Shown here: piece after piece, positions 55,122 through 64,000 of the stretch | Layout: the number at the start of each line of letters is the position of its first letter | How positions within the stretch are numbered: position 1 is the first letter of the stretch | Origin: Alphaproteobacteria bacterium | GTDB taxonomy: Bacteria; Pseudomonadota; Alphaproteobacteria; Rhodobacterales; Rhodobacteraceae | Direction of reading: 5' to 3' | NCBI GenBank assembly: GCA_030431825.1 | Contig: JAUIIJ010000020.1 | Span: 1-64,000 of the forward strand | Length of the DNA stretch: 64,000 nucleotides | The notes under the pieces: generated by a model | What the model saw: the letters and a program-made list of their open reading frames with translations, nothing else | Told to the model about the DNA's origin: nothing | The model's database searches: none | Program-made: the position numbers and the translations under genes

Positions 55122-55619
55122 ATGCGGATATTGGGCATTGATCCGGGGCTTCGAACCCTGGGATGGGGGATCATCGATTCGCACGGTTCGAAGCTGAGCC
55201 ATGTCGCGAACGGGCAAATTCACTCCGAGGGCAAGGATCTGCCGGTGCGCCTGTTGTCGCTCTATGGCCAGTTGCAGGACGTGTTGCACCGGTTCGCGCC
55301 GGATGCCGCCGCTGTCGAGCAGACCTTTGTCAACAAGGACGGTGCCGGGACGCTGAAGCTGGGCCAGGCGCGGGGGATTGCCTTGCTGGTTCCGGCGCAG
55401 GCCGGACTTTCGATCGGTGAATACGCGCCGAACCGGGTGAAAAAGACGGTCGTGGGCGTGGGACACGCGGACAAGGCGCAGGTGTTGCATATGGTGCGGT
55501 TGCAACTGCCCGGCTGCGAACCGGCGGGACCGGACGCGGCGGATGCGCTGGCGATCGCGATCTGTCATGCCTACTATGGCCCGGCAGCGGACATCGAACG
55601 ACGGGAGGTGCGGGCATGA
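55122..55619 (+). CDS. ruvC: Holliday junction resolvase RuvC
   Basis: Endonuclease that resolves Holliday junctions together with RuvAB. The 165 residues have the four acidic metal ligands Asp7 ([13 protein letters not shown]), Glu66 ([10 protein letters not shown]), Asp138 and Asp141 ([15 protein letters not shown]), matching the E. coli positions. ATG 55122 gives the canonical MRILGIDPG start. Stop overlaps the ruvA start (ATGA). Confidence 0.97.
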   Translation: MRILGIDPGLRTLGWGIIDSHGSKLSHVANGQIHSEGKDLPVRLLSLYGQLQDVLHRFAPDAAAVEQTFVNKDGAGTLKLGQARGIALLVPAQAGLSIGEYAPNRVKKTVVGVGHADKAQVLHMVRLQLPGCEPAGPDAADALAIAICHAYYGPAADIERREVRA

Positions 55620-56284
55620 TCGGTTATCTGCGTGGACGGCTGCAATATCGCGGGGCCGACCACGTGCTCATCGATGTGCAGGGCGTTGGATATATCGTCT
55701 ATTGTTCCGACCGGACCCTTGCGACGCTGCCCGGACCCGGCGCGCCGGTCGCGCTGTTCACGGATCTGGTGGTGCGCGAAGACCTGATGCAACTGTTCGG
55801 CTTTCCCAGCCTGGTCGAAAAGGAATGGCATCGACTGCTGATGAGCGTGCAGGGGATCGGTGCCAAGGCCTCCCTGTCCATTCTCGGAGCACTTGGCGCC
55901 GATGGTGTCGGGCGGGCCATTGCCCTTGGCGACTGGAAAAGCGTGACCGTGGCCAAGGGGGTCGGCCAGAAAACCGCGCAGCGGGTGGTTCTCGACCTGA
56001 AGGACAAGGCCCCAGGGGTCATGGCGATGGGCGGCACGATGGTCGAGGCGGTCGAGGGCCCCGAGCCGGTCGTTGAACCTGTACAGGTTGTTACCGCGAC
56101 CCCAGCACAAAGGCCCGTGGCCACGATGTCGGCGCAGGCCGACGCCCTTTCCGCGCTGTCGAATCTTGGTTATTCGCCGGGCGACGCGGCGGGGGCGGTG
56201 GCCGAGGCGGCGGGCGCCGCGCCCGACGCGAGCGAAGCGGACCTGATCCGTGCGGCCTTGAAACTGCTGGCGCCGAAAGGGTAG
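55616..56284 (+). CDS. ruvA: Holliday junction branch-migration protein RuvA
   Basis: Tetrameric junction-binding subunit. The 222 residues have the N-terminal OB fold ([21 protein letters not shown]), two helix-hairpin-helix motifs ([36 protein letters not shown]), a flexible linker and the C-terminal RuvB-binding helical domain ([22 protein letters not shown]). Coupled to ruvC, 41 bp before ruvB. Confidence 0.97.
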   Translation: MIGYLRGRLQYRGADHVLIDVQGVGYIVYCSDRTLATLPGPGAPVALFTDLVVREDLMQLFGFPSLVEKEWHRLLMSVQGIGAKASLSILGALGADGVGRAIALGDWKSVTVAKGVGQKTAQRVVLDLKDKAPGVMAMGGTMVEAVEGPEPVVEPVQVVTATPAQRPVATMSAQADALSALSNLGYSPGDAAGAVAEAAGAAPDASEADLIRAALKLLAPKG

Positions 56285-56325
56285 GGCGGCATGACTGAAC
56301 TGATTCACCGCCCCGGAGTTGCCGC

Positions 56326-57345
56326 ATGATGGACTCGGACCCGACAGTCCGGCCAGACCCGTTGCCCGACGACAACGACCGGGCGCTGCGGCCGCAGGCG
56401 CTGGACGAATTCATCGGGCAGGCCGAGGCCCGCGCCAATCTGCGGATTTTCATCGAATCCGCAAGACGACGGGGCGAGGCGATGGATCACACGCTGTTTC
56501 ACGGGCCGCCGGGATTGGGCAAGACGACGCTGGCGCAGATCATGGCCCGTGAACTCGGGGTCAATTTCCGCATGACCAGCGGTCCGGTGCTGGCCAAAGC
56601 CGGGGATCTGGCAGCCATCCTGACCAATCTCGAAGCGCGCGATGTGTTGTTCATCGATGAAATCCATCGGTTGAACCCGGCGGTCGAAGAGGTGCTCTAT
56701 CCGGCGCTGGAGGATTTCGAGCTTGATCTGGTGATCGGTGAGGGGCCGGCGGCGCGCACCGTGCGGATCGAATTGCAGCCCTTCACGCTGGTCGGGGCGA
56801 CGACGCGCATGGGTCTGCTGACCACGCCGCTGCGTGACAGGTTCGGCATTCCGACACGGCTGCAATTCTACACGGTTGACGAGTTGCACGAGATCGTCAG
56901 CCGCAACGCGCGCAAGCTGGGCGCGCCGGCAGATGCGGACGGCGCGCGTGAGATCGCACGACGCGCCCGCGGTACGCCGAGAATCGCGGGACGTCTGCTG
57001 CGCCGGGTGGTCGATTTTGCCGTGGTGGAAGGCGACGGCACCATCACGCGGGATCTCGCCGATGGCGCGCTGACCCGTCTCGGGGTCGATCACCTCGGGC
57101 TGGACGGTGCGGACAGGAGATACCTGCACCTGATTGCGGAAAACTATCAGGGCGGTCCGGTGGGGATCGAAACGCTCTCTGCGGCGCTGAGCGAAAGCCG
57201 CGATTCGCTGGAGGATGTGATCGAGCCGTTCCTGCTGCAGCAGGGGCTGATCCAGCGCACGCCGCGCGGCCGGATGCTGGCGCACAAGGCCTGGACGCAT
57301 CTGGGCATGGCACCGCCAAAGGCGCAGAGCGATCTTTTCGAGTAA
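56326..57345 (+). CDS. ruvB: Holliday junction branch-migration helicase RuvB
   Basis: Hexameric AAA+ motor that drives branch migration. The 339 residues have [19 protein letters not shown], Walker [10 protein letters not shown] (60-68), Walker [12 protein letters not shown], sensor-1 LVGATTRMG, arginine-finger region TPLRDRFG, and the C-terminal winged helix ending [15 protein letters not shown]. The tandem ATGs at 56326 and 56329 are equivalent. Confidence 0.98.
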   Translation: MMDSDPTVRPDPLPDDNDRALRPQALDEFIGQAEARANLRIFIESARRRGEAMDHTLFHGPPGLGKTTLAQIMARELGVNFRMTSGPVLAKAGDLAAILTNLEARDVLFIDEIHRLNPAVEEVLYPALEDFELDLVIGEGPAARTVRIELQPFTLVGATTRMGLLTTPLRDRFGIPTRLQFYTVDELHEIVSRNARKLGAPADADGAREIARRARGTPRIAGRLLRRVVDFAVVEGDGTITRDLADGALTRLGVDHLGLDGADRRYLHLIAENYQGGPVGIETLSAALSESRDSLEDVIEPFLLQQGLIQRTPRGRMLAHKAWTHLGMAPPKAQSDLFE

Positions 57346-57354
57346 GCGTCGGAT

Positions 57355-57388
57355 GCCTCCGGCGGGAGTATTTGGACAAAGATGAAGG
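57355..57388 (+). repeat. 34-nt intergenic repeat, copy 2
   Basis: Identical to 14174-14207. Here it lies 9 bp after ruvB, and its last bases (GATGAAGG) supply the ribosome-binding site for the gene starting with GTG at 57396. Confidence 0.9.
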
Positions 57389-57395
57389 AACGGCT

Positions 57396-58019
57396 GTGAC
57401 TCCAGACGAGATCGAAGCGTGTTTTACCTCGGCGGCGGGCGCCTACAGGTTTGCGCGGTGGGGGCGGCCGATCGTGCCGGTGATTTTCGGGGTCGAAGAG
57501 GAGACGCTGCCCGTCATCAAGGGGGCGTTCGAGGCGGTCTGCACGCTTGCCGGGCATCAGATGGCCGAGACCGACCCGGAGCTGGGCACCAATTGCATGG
57601 TGTTCTTTTTCCGGGACTGGGCGGAGCTGTTGGAGGTGCCGGATCTTGACCGGCTGATCCCGGAACTCGCTCCATTGGTGGCGCGTTTGCAGGCGGCAGG
57701 GGCCAATCAATACCGGTTGTTCCGGTTTGACGCGGATGGGGCGATCAAGGCGGCCTTTGTCTTTCTGCGGATGGATGACGCGCTGTCGGACCTGCCGGCC
57801 GAGACCCTGGCGCTGGGGCAGGTGGTGCAGGTCATGCTGCTTTGGTCGGACGTCGCCTTTCGGGAGCGGTCGCCGCTGGCGCTGGTGGCGGATACCACGA
57901 TCTTGCGTCCGGATATCGCCAGCGTGATCCGGGCGGCCTATGATCCGGCGATGCCGGTCGCCGCGGCGGATGGCGCACATGCCTTGCGCCTGTTCGCGCG
58001 CCTGGGTGAGGCATCTTGA
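57396..58019 (+). CDS. Conserved hypothetical protein between ruvB and ybgC
   Basis: A 207-residue soluble protein: TPDEIEACFTSAAGAYRFARWG at the N-terminus, PVIFGVEEETLPVIKGAFEAV, then ELGTNCMVFFFRDWAELLEVPDL and GQVVQVMLLWSDVAF in the C-terminal half. No signal peptide, membrane helix or known motif is recognised. Start GTG at 57396 is preferred over TTG 57372, which lies inside the 34-nt repeat; the repeat's AAGG serves as ribosome-binding site. Function unknown; codon use is that of the host. Confidence 0.75.
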   Translation: MTPDEIEACFTSAAGAYRFARWGRPIVPVIFGVEEETLPVIKGAFEAVCTLAGHQMAETDPELGTNCMVFFFRDWAELLEVPDLDRLIPELAPLVARLQAAGANQYRLFRFDADGAIKAAFVFLRMDDALSDLPAETLALGQVVQVMLLWSDVAFRERSPLALVADTTILRPDIASVIRAAYDPAMPVAAADGAHALRLFARLGEAS

Positions 58020-58157
58020 TCTGTCGGATCGGGATCGATCTTGAGCATTGCGCCCATGATCGGGGTGGTGCATCGGTAGCGGAGCGCTAAACGCGTGCGT
58101 CGAATGCCTTTGGAGTCTGCATGTCGGCATCCGCCGGAGTTTCAGGAGACCAGAACC

Positions 58158-58553
58158 ATGTCCGATCCGATCCATCGTTTCCCGGTCCAGGTCTATTACG
58201 AGGACACCGACATGGGCGGTATCGTCTATCACGCCAACTACCTGCGCTTTATCGAGCGGGCGCGCAGCGCGTGGGTCAGGGCATTGGGGAATGACCAGAA
58301 CGCGATGCGGGACGGCGGGCTGGTCTGGGTCGTGCGCAGGATCGAGGCGGACTACCTGTCGACGGCCCGGTTCGAGGATACGCTGATCGTCGAGAGCACC
58401 GTGCGCAAGGTGACACCGGCGCGGCTGGTGATGGACCAGGTGGTCAAGCGCGATGGGCTGCCGATTTTCACGGCGGTCGTGACGGCGGTCTGCATGAACG
58501 CCAAGGGCCAGCCGGTGCGTTTGCCAGCGGAGATTCGCGCATTGATGCAATGA
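58158..58553 (+). CDS. ybgC: Tol-Pal-associated acyl-CoA thioesterase YbgC
   Basis: Hotdog-fold thioesterase that regularly opens tol-pal operons. The 131 residues contain VYYEDTDMGGIVYHANYLRFIERAR, with the catalytic Asp in the first half of the motif, and the central LIVESTVRKVTPARLVMDQVV. Start ATG follows AGGAGACC. About 100 bp separate it from tolQ. Confidence 0.95.
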   Translation: MSDPIHRFPVQVYYEDTDMGGIVYHANYLRFIERARSAWVRALGNDQNAMRDGGLVWVVRRIEADYLSTARFEDTLIVESTVRKVTPARLVMDQVVKRDGLPIFTAVVTAVCMNAKGQPVRLPAEIRALMQ

Positions 58554-58657
58554 TGCATTTGTGAACGCGGGTTCTATTGGCAATGGCCGATCAGATCGGT
58601 TAACGTCCCGACAAGAAAAAGACCGGGAACAAACGGTCGCGAGAAAAGAGCAGGCAG

Positions 58658-59353
58658 ATGGAAGCAGAAACCCTTGCGTTGGCGCAGGAGATTGATTTCT
58701 CCCTGTGGGGCCTATTCGCGCGTGCAACCTTTACCGTCAAGCTGGTCATGCTGATGCTGATTCTGGCGTCATTCTGGTCGTGGGCGATCATCATACAGAA
58801 ACTGATTGCCTACCGGGCAGCGCGGACCGAGGCCGGCATTTTCGATCGCGCCTTCTGGTCCGGGGAACCGCTGGACGGGCTCTTTGACCAGATCGGCGCC
58901 CAGCCGGACGGGAGTTCGGAAAAGGTGTTTGCCGCGGGCATGATCGAGTGGCGTCGCAGTCATCGCAGCGATGGCGGATTGATCGCCGGTGCGCAGTCGC
59001 GCATCGACCGGTCGATGGATGTGGCGATCAACAAGGAGGCCGAAACCCTGCAGAAGGGTCTGCCGATCCTGGCAACGATCGGTTCGACTGCGCCATTCGT
59101 GGGTCTGTTCGGCACCGTGATGGGTATCATGAACGCCTTTATCGAAATCGCGGAGCAGCAGAACACCAACCTGGCGGTTGTCGCCCCGGGGATTGCCGAG
59201 GCGCTGCTGGCAACCGGACTGGGGCTGCTGGCCGCGATTCCGGCGGTGATTTTCTATAACAAGCTGAGTGCGGACAGCGAACGTATCGTGTCGGGCTATG
59301 AAGCCTTTGCAGACGAGTTCGCGACGATCCTGTCGCGCCAGCTGGACACCTGA
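58658..59353 (+). CDS. tolQ: Tol-Pal system protein TolQ
   Basis: Proton-channel subunit of the Tol motor (ExbB/MotA family). The 231 residues have three membrane helices: about 15-37 (LFARATFTVKLVMLMLILASF), and two later ones in GLPILATIGSTAPFVGLFGTVMGIM and ALLATGLGLLAAIPAVIFYNKL, with the conserved Thr/Gly pattern. Forms the inner-membrane complex with TolR and TolA. Confidence 0.96.
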   Translation: MEAETLALAQEIDFSLWGLFARATFTVKLVMLMLILASFWSWAIIIQKLIAYRAARTEAGIFDRAFWSGEPLDGLFDQIGAQPDGSSEKVFAAGMIEWRRSHRSDGGLIAGAQSRIDRSMDVAINKEAETLQKGLPILATIGSTAPFVGLFGTVMGIMNAFIEIAEQQNTNLAVVAPGIAEALLATGLGLLAAIPAVIFYNKLSADSERIVSGYEAFADEFATILSRQLDT

Positions 59354-59356
59354 CAG

Positions 59357-59827
59357 ATGGGGGCCGCCGTACAGCAAGCCGAGCGGGGCGGGCGCCGTCG
59401 TGGCCGCGGCCGCAATCGCGCGCGGCCGATGTCGGAGATCAACGTGACGCCGTTTGTCGATGTCATGCTGGTGCTTCTGATCATATTCATGGTCGCCGCG
59501 CCGCTGCTGACTGTCGGGGTTCCGGTCGAGCTGCCCAAGACCGCCGCAAATGCGTTGCCCTCCGATTCGGAAGAACCGCTGACCGTTACGATCACCGCGA
59601 CCGGCGATGTGCAGATTCAGACCACCACCACCCCGCGTGATGGTCTGGTCGGCAAGTTGCGGGCGATTGCGGCAGAACGTGAGACCGACCGGGTGTTCCT
59701 GCGGGCGGATGGCCGTGTTCCCTATGAAGACGTGATGCAGATCATGGGGGCGCTGAATGCGGGCGGGTTTTCCAATGTCGGCCTGGTGACTGATGTCGGC
59801 GGCCCGACGCTGGATGATGACAAGTAG
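59357..59827 (+). CDS. tolR: Tol-Pal system protein TolR
   Basis: Single-span partner of TolQ (ExbD family). The 156 residues start with a basic cytoplasmic tail (RGGRRRGRGRNRARP), then the family motif MSEINVTPFVDVMLVLLIIF with the protonatable Asp, and a periplasmic domain. The stop of tolQ is 3 bp upstream. Confidence 0.96.
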   Translation: MGAAVQQAERGGRRRGRGRNRARPMSEINVTPFVDVMLVLLIIFMVAAPLLTVGVPVELPKTAANALPSDSEEPLTVTITATGDVQIQTTTTPRDGLVGKLRAIAAERETDRVFLRADGRVPYEDVMQIMGALNAGGFSNVGLVTDVGGPTLDDDK

Positions 59828-59839
59828 TGAGGTGGCGGA

Positions 59840-60862
59840 TTGCAGACCGGCACCAAGATTTCGGGTATTGCCCATCTCGGGCTGATCGCCATCGCCATCT
59901 TTGGCGGTGCGTTTCGCAGCGAACCCTTGCCGTTCGAGGTGCGTGAGGTGTCGGTGATCTCGTCCGAGGAATACGCGGCGCTCAGCAACCCGAGCCGGCC
60001 ACCCGAGATCGCGGAGCAACCGACCGCGCCATCCGAGCCGGAACCGGCAGAACCGGTGGCCGAAACGCCCACGCCCGTCGCACGGCCCGAGCGTGATCCG
60101 GTGCCGCCTGAACCCGAACCCGTTCCGGAACCGGACGCACCCGAGCCGGCCCTGCCGCCCGAAGATGCCGCGACGCCGGATGTCGACCGGGTTGCACCCG
60201 AACCTGTGCCCACACCGCCGCAGGATGCCAGGCCGGATGTTGTCGAGCAGACCGAGGTCGCGCCGGAAGAAGGCGCGGACATCCCGCAGGAGGCACAGCA
60301 GGCCACGGCGCCCGAACAGGCGACCGACCGGATCGTGACCGAAGCGGTCGAAACCGCTCCGATACGTTCGCCCCGACCGCCACGGACCCGTCCGACCGCG
60401 CCGACGCCGACACCGGTTGCGCAGGCCGAACCTACGTCTGAGCCCGAGCCGGAGCCCGCCCCCGATCGCTCCACTGCGGTGGATGCCGCCCTGGCAGAGG
60501 CCCTCGCCGGACCCGCCGCGGAACCGGATGCCCCGGTCGGACCCCCCTTGTCGGCGGGTGAAAAAGAGGCGTTGCGCGTCGCGGTCTCGCAATGCTGGAA
60601 CGTTGACGTCGGCGGGCGATCCTCGCAGGTTGTCGTGACGGTTGGCATGTCGCTGGATCAATCCGGCAAGGTGGTGGGAAACAGCGTCCGGCTTATCGAT
60701 TCCCAGGGTGGCAACGATCAGTCGGTCCAGACCGCCTATCAGGCCGCGCGGCGCGCCATCCTGCGTTGTCAGAAAGACGGCTATGACCTGCCGGCCGAGA
60801 AATATGCGCAGTGGCGTGATATCGAGATGACGTTCAACCCCGAAAGGATGCGGATCAAATGA
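59840..60862 (+). CDS. tolA: TolA-like protein with Pro/Glu-rich linker
   Basis: Inner-membrane protein that bridges the envelope from TolQR to TolB-Pal. The 340 residues have an N-terminal helix ([17 protein letters not shown]), an about 190-residue linker rich in Pro, Glu, Ala and Thr (for example [20 protein letters not shown]), and a C-terminal TonB/TolA-like domain ([20 protein letters not shown] ... [15 protein letters not shown]). The linker replaces the long Ala/Lys helix of enterobacterial TolA. TTG start at 59840 after GAGGTGG; stop overlaps tolB (ATGA). Confidence 0.9.
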   Translation: MQTGTKISGIAHLGLIAIAIFGGAFRSEPLPFEVREVSVISSEEYAALSNPSRPPEIAEQPTAPSEPEPAEPVAETPTPVARPERDPVPPEPEPVPEPDAPEPALPPEDAATPDVDRVAPEPVPTPPQDARPDVVEQTEVAPEEGADIPQEAQQATAPEQATDRIVTEAVETAPIRSPRPPRTRPTAPTPTPVAQAEPTSEPEPEPAPDRSTAVDAALAEALAGPAAEPDAPVGPPLSAGEKEALRVAVSQCWNVDVGGRSSQVVVTVGMSLDQSGKVVGNSVRLIDSQGGNDQSVQTAYQAARRAILRCQKDGYDLPAEKYAQWRDIEMTFNPERMRIK

Positions 60863-62178
60863 AGAAAATCCTGGCCAGCCTCCTGCTTGGTGCGACCCTG
60901 TTCTCTTCGCCGCTCGCGGCGCAGGACGGACCGCTTCGGATCGAAATCACCGAAGGCGTCATCGAGCCTCTGCCGTTCGCCGTGCCGGGTTTCGTACCCG
61001 AATCGCCGGCAGCCGCGTCTCAGGCCGAGCAATTGACGAGGGTGATCGCCGCCGACCTGACCGGAACCGGGTTGTTCCGGGAGATTACCGCCGATGCCCA
61101 TATCGGGCAGATCACGGATTTCTCCGCGCCAATTCAATATGCCGACTGGAAGGCGATCAATGCGCAGGCGCTGATCACCGGATCGGTCGGGGTTTCGGGC
61201 AATCGCGTGACGGTGCGCTTTCGGGTCTGGGACGTGTTTTCGGGAGCGGAACTGGGCAGCGGGTTGCAGTTCGTGGGATCCACCGACGGTTGGCGGCGGA
61301 TGGCGCACAAGGTGGCCGATCAGGTCTACAGCCGTATCACCGGTGAGGGCGGCTATTTCGACAGCCGTGTGGTGTTCGTGTCCGAGACCGGCCCCAAGGA
61401 CGACCGGCGCAAGCGCCTGGCAATCATGGATTATGACGGCGCGAACGTGCAATACCTGACCGACAGCTCGTCCATCGTGCTGGCCCCGCGATTCTCGCCG
61501 CGCGGTGACAAGGTACTCTACACCAGCTACGAGAGCGGTTTTCCGCATATCCATGTTCTTGATGTCGGGAACGTGCAGCAGCGGGTTCTCGAGCAGTCCG
61601 AAGGAACAATGAGTTTCGCACCGCGCTTTGCCCCGGACGGGCAAACCGTGGTCTATTCGCTTGAACAGGGCGGCAATACCGACCTTTATACCCTTGATTT
61701 GGCAAGCGGAAATCGCACACGGCTCACCAATGCGCCGTCTATCGAAACCGCGCCCAGCTATTCACCGGATGGCGCGCAGATCGTTTTCGAAAGCGACCGT
61801 TCGGGCAATCAGCAGCTTTACGTGATGCCCGCCCGCGGCGGCGAGGCACGCCGGATCAGCTTTGGACAGGGTCGCTATGGCACGCCCGTCTGGTCGCCGC
61901 GCGGCGACATGATCGCCTTTACCAAGCAGAACAACGGGCGGTTCCACATCGGCGTCATGCGCGTGGATGGCAGCGAAGAGCGCCTGCTCACCGCGTCGTT
62001 CCTCGATGAGGGCCCCACATGGGCACCCAATGGCCGGGTGTTGATGTTCGCGCGGGAAACACAAGGGGCGGCGGGGCGCTCTTCGCTCTATTCCGTGGAC
62101 ATTTCCGGGCGCAACCTGCGACCGGTTCGCACGCCTGACGGCGGGTCGGACCCGTCCTGGTCGCCGCTCCAGCAATAG
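60859..62178 (+). CDS. tolB: Tol-Pal system beta-propeller protein TolB
   Basis: Periplasmic partner of Pal. The 439 residues have a signal peptide ([20 protein letters not shown]), an N-terminal alpha/beta domain ([32 protein letters not shown]) and a C-terminal six-bladed propeller with repeated motifs ([55 protein letters not shown]). Confidence 0.97.
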   Translation: MKKILASLLLGATLFSSPLAAQDGPLRIEITEGVIEPLPFAVPGFVPESPAAASQAEQLTRVIAADLTGTGLFREITADAHIGQITDFSAPIQYADWKAINAQALITGSVGVSGNRVTVRFRVWDVFSGAELGSGLQFVGSTDGWRRMAHKVADQVYSRITGEGGYFDSRVVFVSETGPKDDRRKRLAIMDYDGANVQYLTDSSSIVLAPRFSPRGDKVLYTSYESGFPHIHVLDVGNVQQRVLEQSEGTMSFAPRFAPDGQTVVYSLEQGGNTDLYTLDLASGNRTRLTNAPSIETAPSYSPDGAQIVFESDRSGNQQLYVMPARGGEARRISFGQGRYGTPVWSPRGDMIAFTKQNNGRFHIGVMRVDGSEERLLTASFLDEGPTWAPNGRVLMFARETQGAAGRSSLYSVDISGRNLRPVRTPDGGSDPSWSPLQQ

Positions 62179-62247
62179 TCGCGCTTTCACAATGAAACCA
62201 AGCTGTGCTAAAAAGTACTAACAAAATATGATGGTGAGGCATCGGGC

Positions 62248-62760
62248 ATGAGTTTTCTGAATAAGTTCATCACGGTTGGCGCGCTTCTGGCGCTGGCGGC
62301 GTGTAACGATCCGTCCCAGCTTGGCGGCGGTGCCGGCGGTTCAGGCAGCGCGGGCGGCGGAATCGGTGCCGCGGGATCGGTCTCCGATCCCACGTCGGTT
62401 GCCTATTTCCAACAGGCCGTCGGGGATCGCGTGCTGTTCGCCGTGGACCAATCGACCATCACGCCCCAGGGGCAGACAACGCTGGATGCACAGGCGAACT
62501 GGTTGATCCGGAACGGGGATTATACGGCGGTGATCGAAGGACACGCCGATGAAAAGGGCACCCGCGAATACAACCTCGCGCTTGGCGCGCGGCGGGCGAA
62601 TGCGGTCCGTGAATACCTCGTATCGCGGGGTGTGAGCGGAACCCGTTTGCGGACCGTGACCTATGGCAAGGAACGTCCGATCGAAATCTGTAGCGAGGAA
62701 AGCTGCTACGCGAGGAATCGCCGCGCCGTGACCGTTCTCGCGGGTGGCTTGACCGGGTAG
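62248..62760 (+). CDS. pal: Peptidoglycan-associated lipoprotein Pal
   Basis: Outer-membrane lipoprotein that binds peptidoglycan. The 170 residues have a lipobox LAAC (Cys19), a Gly/Ser-rich linker, and an OmpA-like domain (DRVLFAVDQSTITPQGQ, VIEGHADEKGTREYNLALGARRA, TVTYGKERPIEICSEESCYARNRRAV). Confidence 0.97.
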   Translation: MSFLNKFITVGALLALAACNDPSQLGGGAGGSGSAGGGIGAAGSVSDPTSVAYFQQAVGDRVLFAVDQSTITPQGQTTLDAQANWLIRNGDYTAVIEGHADEKGTREYNLALGARRANAVREYLVSRGVSGTRLRTVTYGKERPIEICSEESCYARNRRAVTVLAGGLTG

Positions 62761-62765
62761 GGCCG

Positions 62766-63608
62766 ATGATGCGCGTTCTGAGAGTCGGGTTTACCGTCGC
62801 ATTGATGTCCTCGGCGCTGGCCACGGGCACCGCTGCGCAGGATCAGCAGACCCTCGCCGACATCCGGCAGGAACTGACCGTGCTTTATGTCGAGGTGCAA
62901 AAGCTCAAGCGCGAATTGTCCACGACGGGCGGACCATCGGTGAACGTCGCCGGTGACAGCGTTCTGGATCGGGTCGCGGCCATGGAGTCGGAATTGCAGC
63001 GCCTGACCGCGAAATCCGAGGAACTCGAAAACCGTGTAAACCGGGTCGTGACCGACGGGACAAACCGGATCGGCGATCTCGAATTCCGTCTGGTTGAGCT
63101 GGAAGGCGGCGATGTCAGCCAGCTCGGCGAAACCACCACCCTCGGCGGCGATGCGGGAACTTCGGCGCCGGCGGTCGCGACACCTCCTCCCGCGGGCACG
63201 GGCGCGACGCCCGGCAGCGAGCTGGCGGTCGGTGAAGAGGCCGACTACCAGGCCGCGACGCAAGCCCTTGAGTCGGGAGACAATGCGCGAGCCGCGGAAT
63301 TGTTCGCACAGTTCAACCAGTCCTATCCCGGCAGTCCGCTTGCCGCCCGGGCCGAATTGAACCGTGGCCGGGCGCTGGCCGCCACCGGAGACACGCGTGA
63401 GGCGGCCCGGGCCTTTCTCGCCAGCTTCTCCACCGACGGCACCGGACCCGACGCGCCGGTCGCCCTGTACGAACTTGGCGCGGCGCTTGGAACATTGGGA
63501 CAGACCAGCCAGGCCTGCCTGACGCTCGCCGAGGTCGGAGTGCGCTTTCCATCGTCCGACATGGTGTCTTCCGCTCAACAGGAAATGGCCGCACTGGGCT
63601 GCTCTTGA
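62766..63608 (+). CDS. cpoB: Cell division coordinator CpoB (YbgF)
   Basis: Periplasmic TolA-associated protein that coordinates peptidoglycan synthesis with outer-membrane constriction. The 280 residues have a signal peptide, a coiled coil (RQELTVLYVEVQKLKRELST, SELQRLTAKSEELENRVNRV), a linker and C-terminal TPR repeats (EADYQAATQALESGDNARAAELFAQF, GDTREAARAFLASF). Last gene of the tol block before tilS, coupled by TTGA. Confidence 0.95.
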   Translation: MMRVLRVGFTVALMSSALATGTAAQDQQTLADIRQELTVLYVEVQKLKRELSTTGGPSVNVAGDSVLDRVAAMESELQRLTAKSEELENRVNRVVTDGTNRIGDLEFRLVELEGGDVSQLGETTTLGGDAGTSAPAVATPPPAGTGATPGSELAVGEEADYQAATQALESGDNARAAELFAQFNQSYPGSPLAARAELNRGRALAATGDTREAARAFLASFSTDGTGPDAPVALYELGAALGTLGQTSQACLTLAEVGVRFPSSDMVSSAQQEMAALGCS

Positions 63609-64000
63609 GCAAGGCCGACGCCGATATTCTGGCGCAGGTCAGGTCAGCCTTCGGGAACGCACCGCCTTCCCGTCTTGGGGTTGCGGTGTCGGGCGGCGGC
63701 GATTCCATCGCGCTGCTGCATGTGCTGACCCGATGTTTCGCACCGGGTTCGGTCGAACTCTTTGCGGTGACGGTCGATCACGGGTTGCGGCCCGAGGCCG
63801 CGGACGAGGCGCGACGGGTGCGTGCGCTGTGTGATGACCTCATGGTGCCGCATACGACGCTGCACTGGACGACCTGGGATGGCGTCGGCAACCTGCAGGA
63901 GCGCGCGCGCGAGGCGCGGTATCGGTTGATCAGCGATTGGGCCAGAACCCTTGATGTTGCCGCCTTCGCGGTGGGGCATACCGCCGATGACCAGGCGGAA
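63605..64000 (+). CDS. tilS: tRNA(Ile)-lysidine synthase, N-terminal part (runs off window)
   Basis: Converts C34 of the CAU-anticodon tRNA-Ile to lysidine so that it reads AUA. The frame begins with TTG at 63605, overlapping the cpoB stop (TTGA), and is open to the window end (132 codons). The PP-loop SGGGDSIALLHVL (residues 29-34 SGGGDS) and VTVDHGLRPEAADEARRV followed by VGHTADDQAE identify the family. Position after cpoB is usual in Rhodobacterales. Confidence 0.9.
   Translation, partial: MSKADADILAQVRSAFGNAPPSRLGVAVSGGGDSIALLHVLTRCFAPGSVELFAVTVDHGLRPEAADEARRVRALCDDLMVPHTTLHWTTWDGVGNLQERAREARYRLISDWARTLDVAAFAVGHTADDQAE

Overview
The window looks like a 64-kb piece of chromosome from a marine-type alphaproteobacterium of the Rhodobacterales (Roseobacter/Rhodobacteraceae). 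The evidence is high GC with strong G/C third positions, alphaproteobacterial gene neighbourhoods (split his locus with DUF2867, mce-DUF1467, phosphatidylcholine synthase, xerC-DUF484, tolQRAB-pal-cpoB-tilS, ruvCAB), a tandem glycine riboswitch before gcvT, and a 34-nt intergenic repeat present twice. Almost everything is housekeeping chromosome. The clearly foreign pieces are a Tn3-family transposon end (1-1802) and an AT-rich HEPN/AbiU2-like gene (10470-11150).

Layout. 1-1802: 3' part of a Tn3-type transposase and the 38-bp terminal inverted repeat. 2.0-7.5 kb: outer-membrane beta-barrel gene, then histidine genes on the minus strand (hisB-hisH, hisA-DUF2867, hisF-hisE), interleaved with small exported-protein genes on the plus strand. 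7.7-10.1 kb: stand-alone Lrp/AsnC ligand-binding domain and three unknown envelope-type genes, one with a vWA domain. 10.5-15 kb: HEPN-like gene, parE, AEC transporter. 14.2-19.6 kb (minus): metallo-hydrolase, tatD, holB, tmk, a D,D-carboxypeptidase and a lipoprotein in a tightly coupled run. 19.9-22.6 kb: LysE-type exporter, accA, htpX. 22.6-30.2 kb: C-P lyase locus (phnGHIJKLN, phnM, a DUF1045 2H-phosphoesterase, regulator phnF) for using phosphonates as a phosphorus source; phnCDE and phnP are not present here. 30.3-36.7 kb: methylmalonyl-CoA epimerase, DUF1467, two small membrane genes, and the glycine riboswitch with gcvT-gcvH-gcvP. 36.9-45.9 kb: truA, ycjX, a GNAT protein, a ycjF-type gene broken by an in-frame stop, a methyltransferase, ileS, ogt and a Gre-like factor. 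45.9-54.8 kb: pcs, xerC-DUF484, priA, two multispan transporters, prmA, a DUF1127 gene. 55.1-64.0 kb: ruvCAB, an unknown gene, ybgC-tolQRAB-pal-cpoB, and the start of tilS, which runs off the window.

The most unusual observation is upstream of ileS (41656-41757). An sigma70-type promoter is positioned so that transcription would begin at or next to the A of an ATG. That ATG opens a 16-codon reading frame with five isoleucine codons, including three in a row, and a strong hairpin overlaps its end. This looks like an isoleucine-sensing leader peptide, possibly leaderless like the alphaproteobacterial trp leader, controlling isoleucyl-tRNA synthetase. Second is the 3' end of the DUF1127 gene, where the terminator hairpin exposes a CCUCCUC-type loop resembling the CcsR/cuckoo small RNAs associated with DUF1127 genes in Rhodobacter. 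Other items worth checking are the nonsense-interrupted ycjF homologue, a HEPN-like protein lacking the usual arginine, a divergent Gre-like factor, a minus-strand terminator inside the priA 5' region, and a perfect palindrome between DUF1127 and ruvC. All calls come from reading the sequence and from knowledge of the families; no database search was run.
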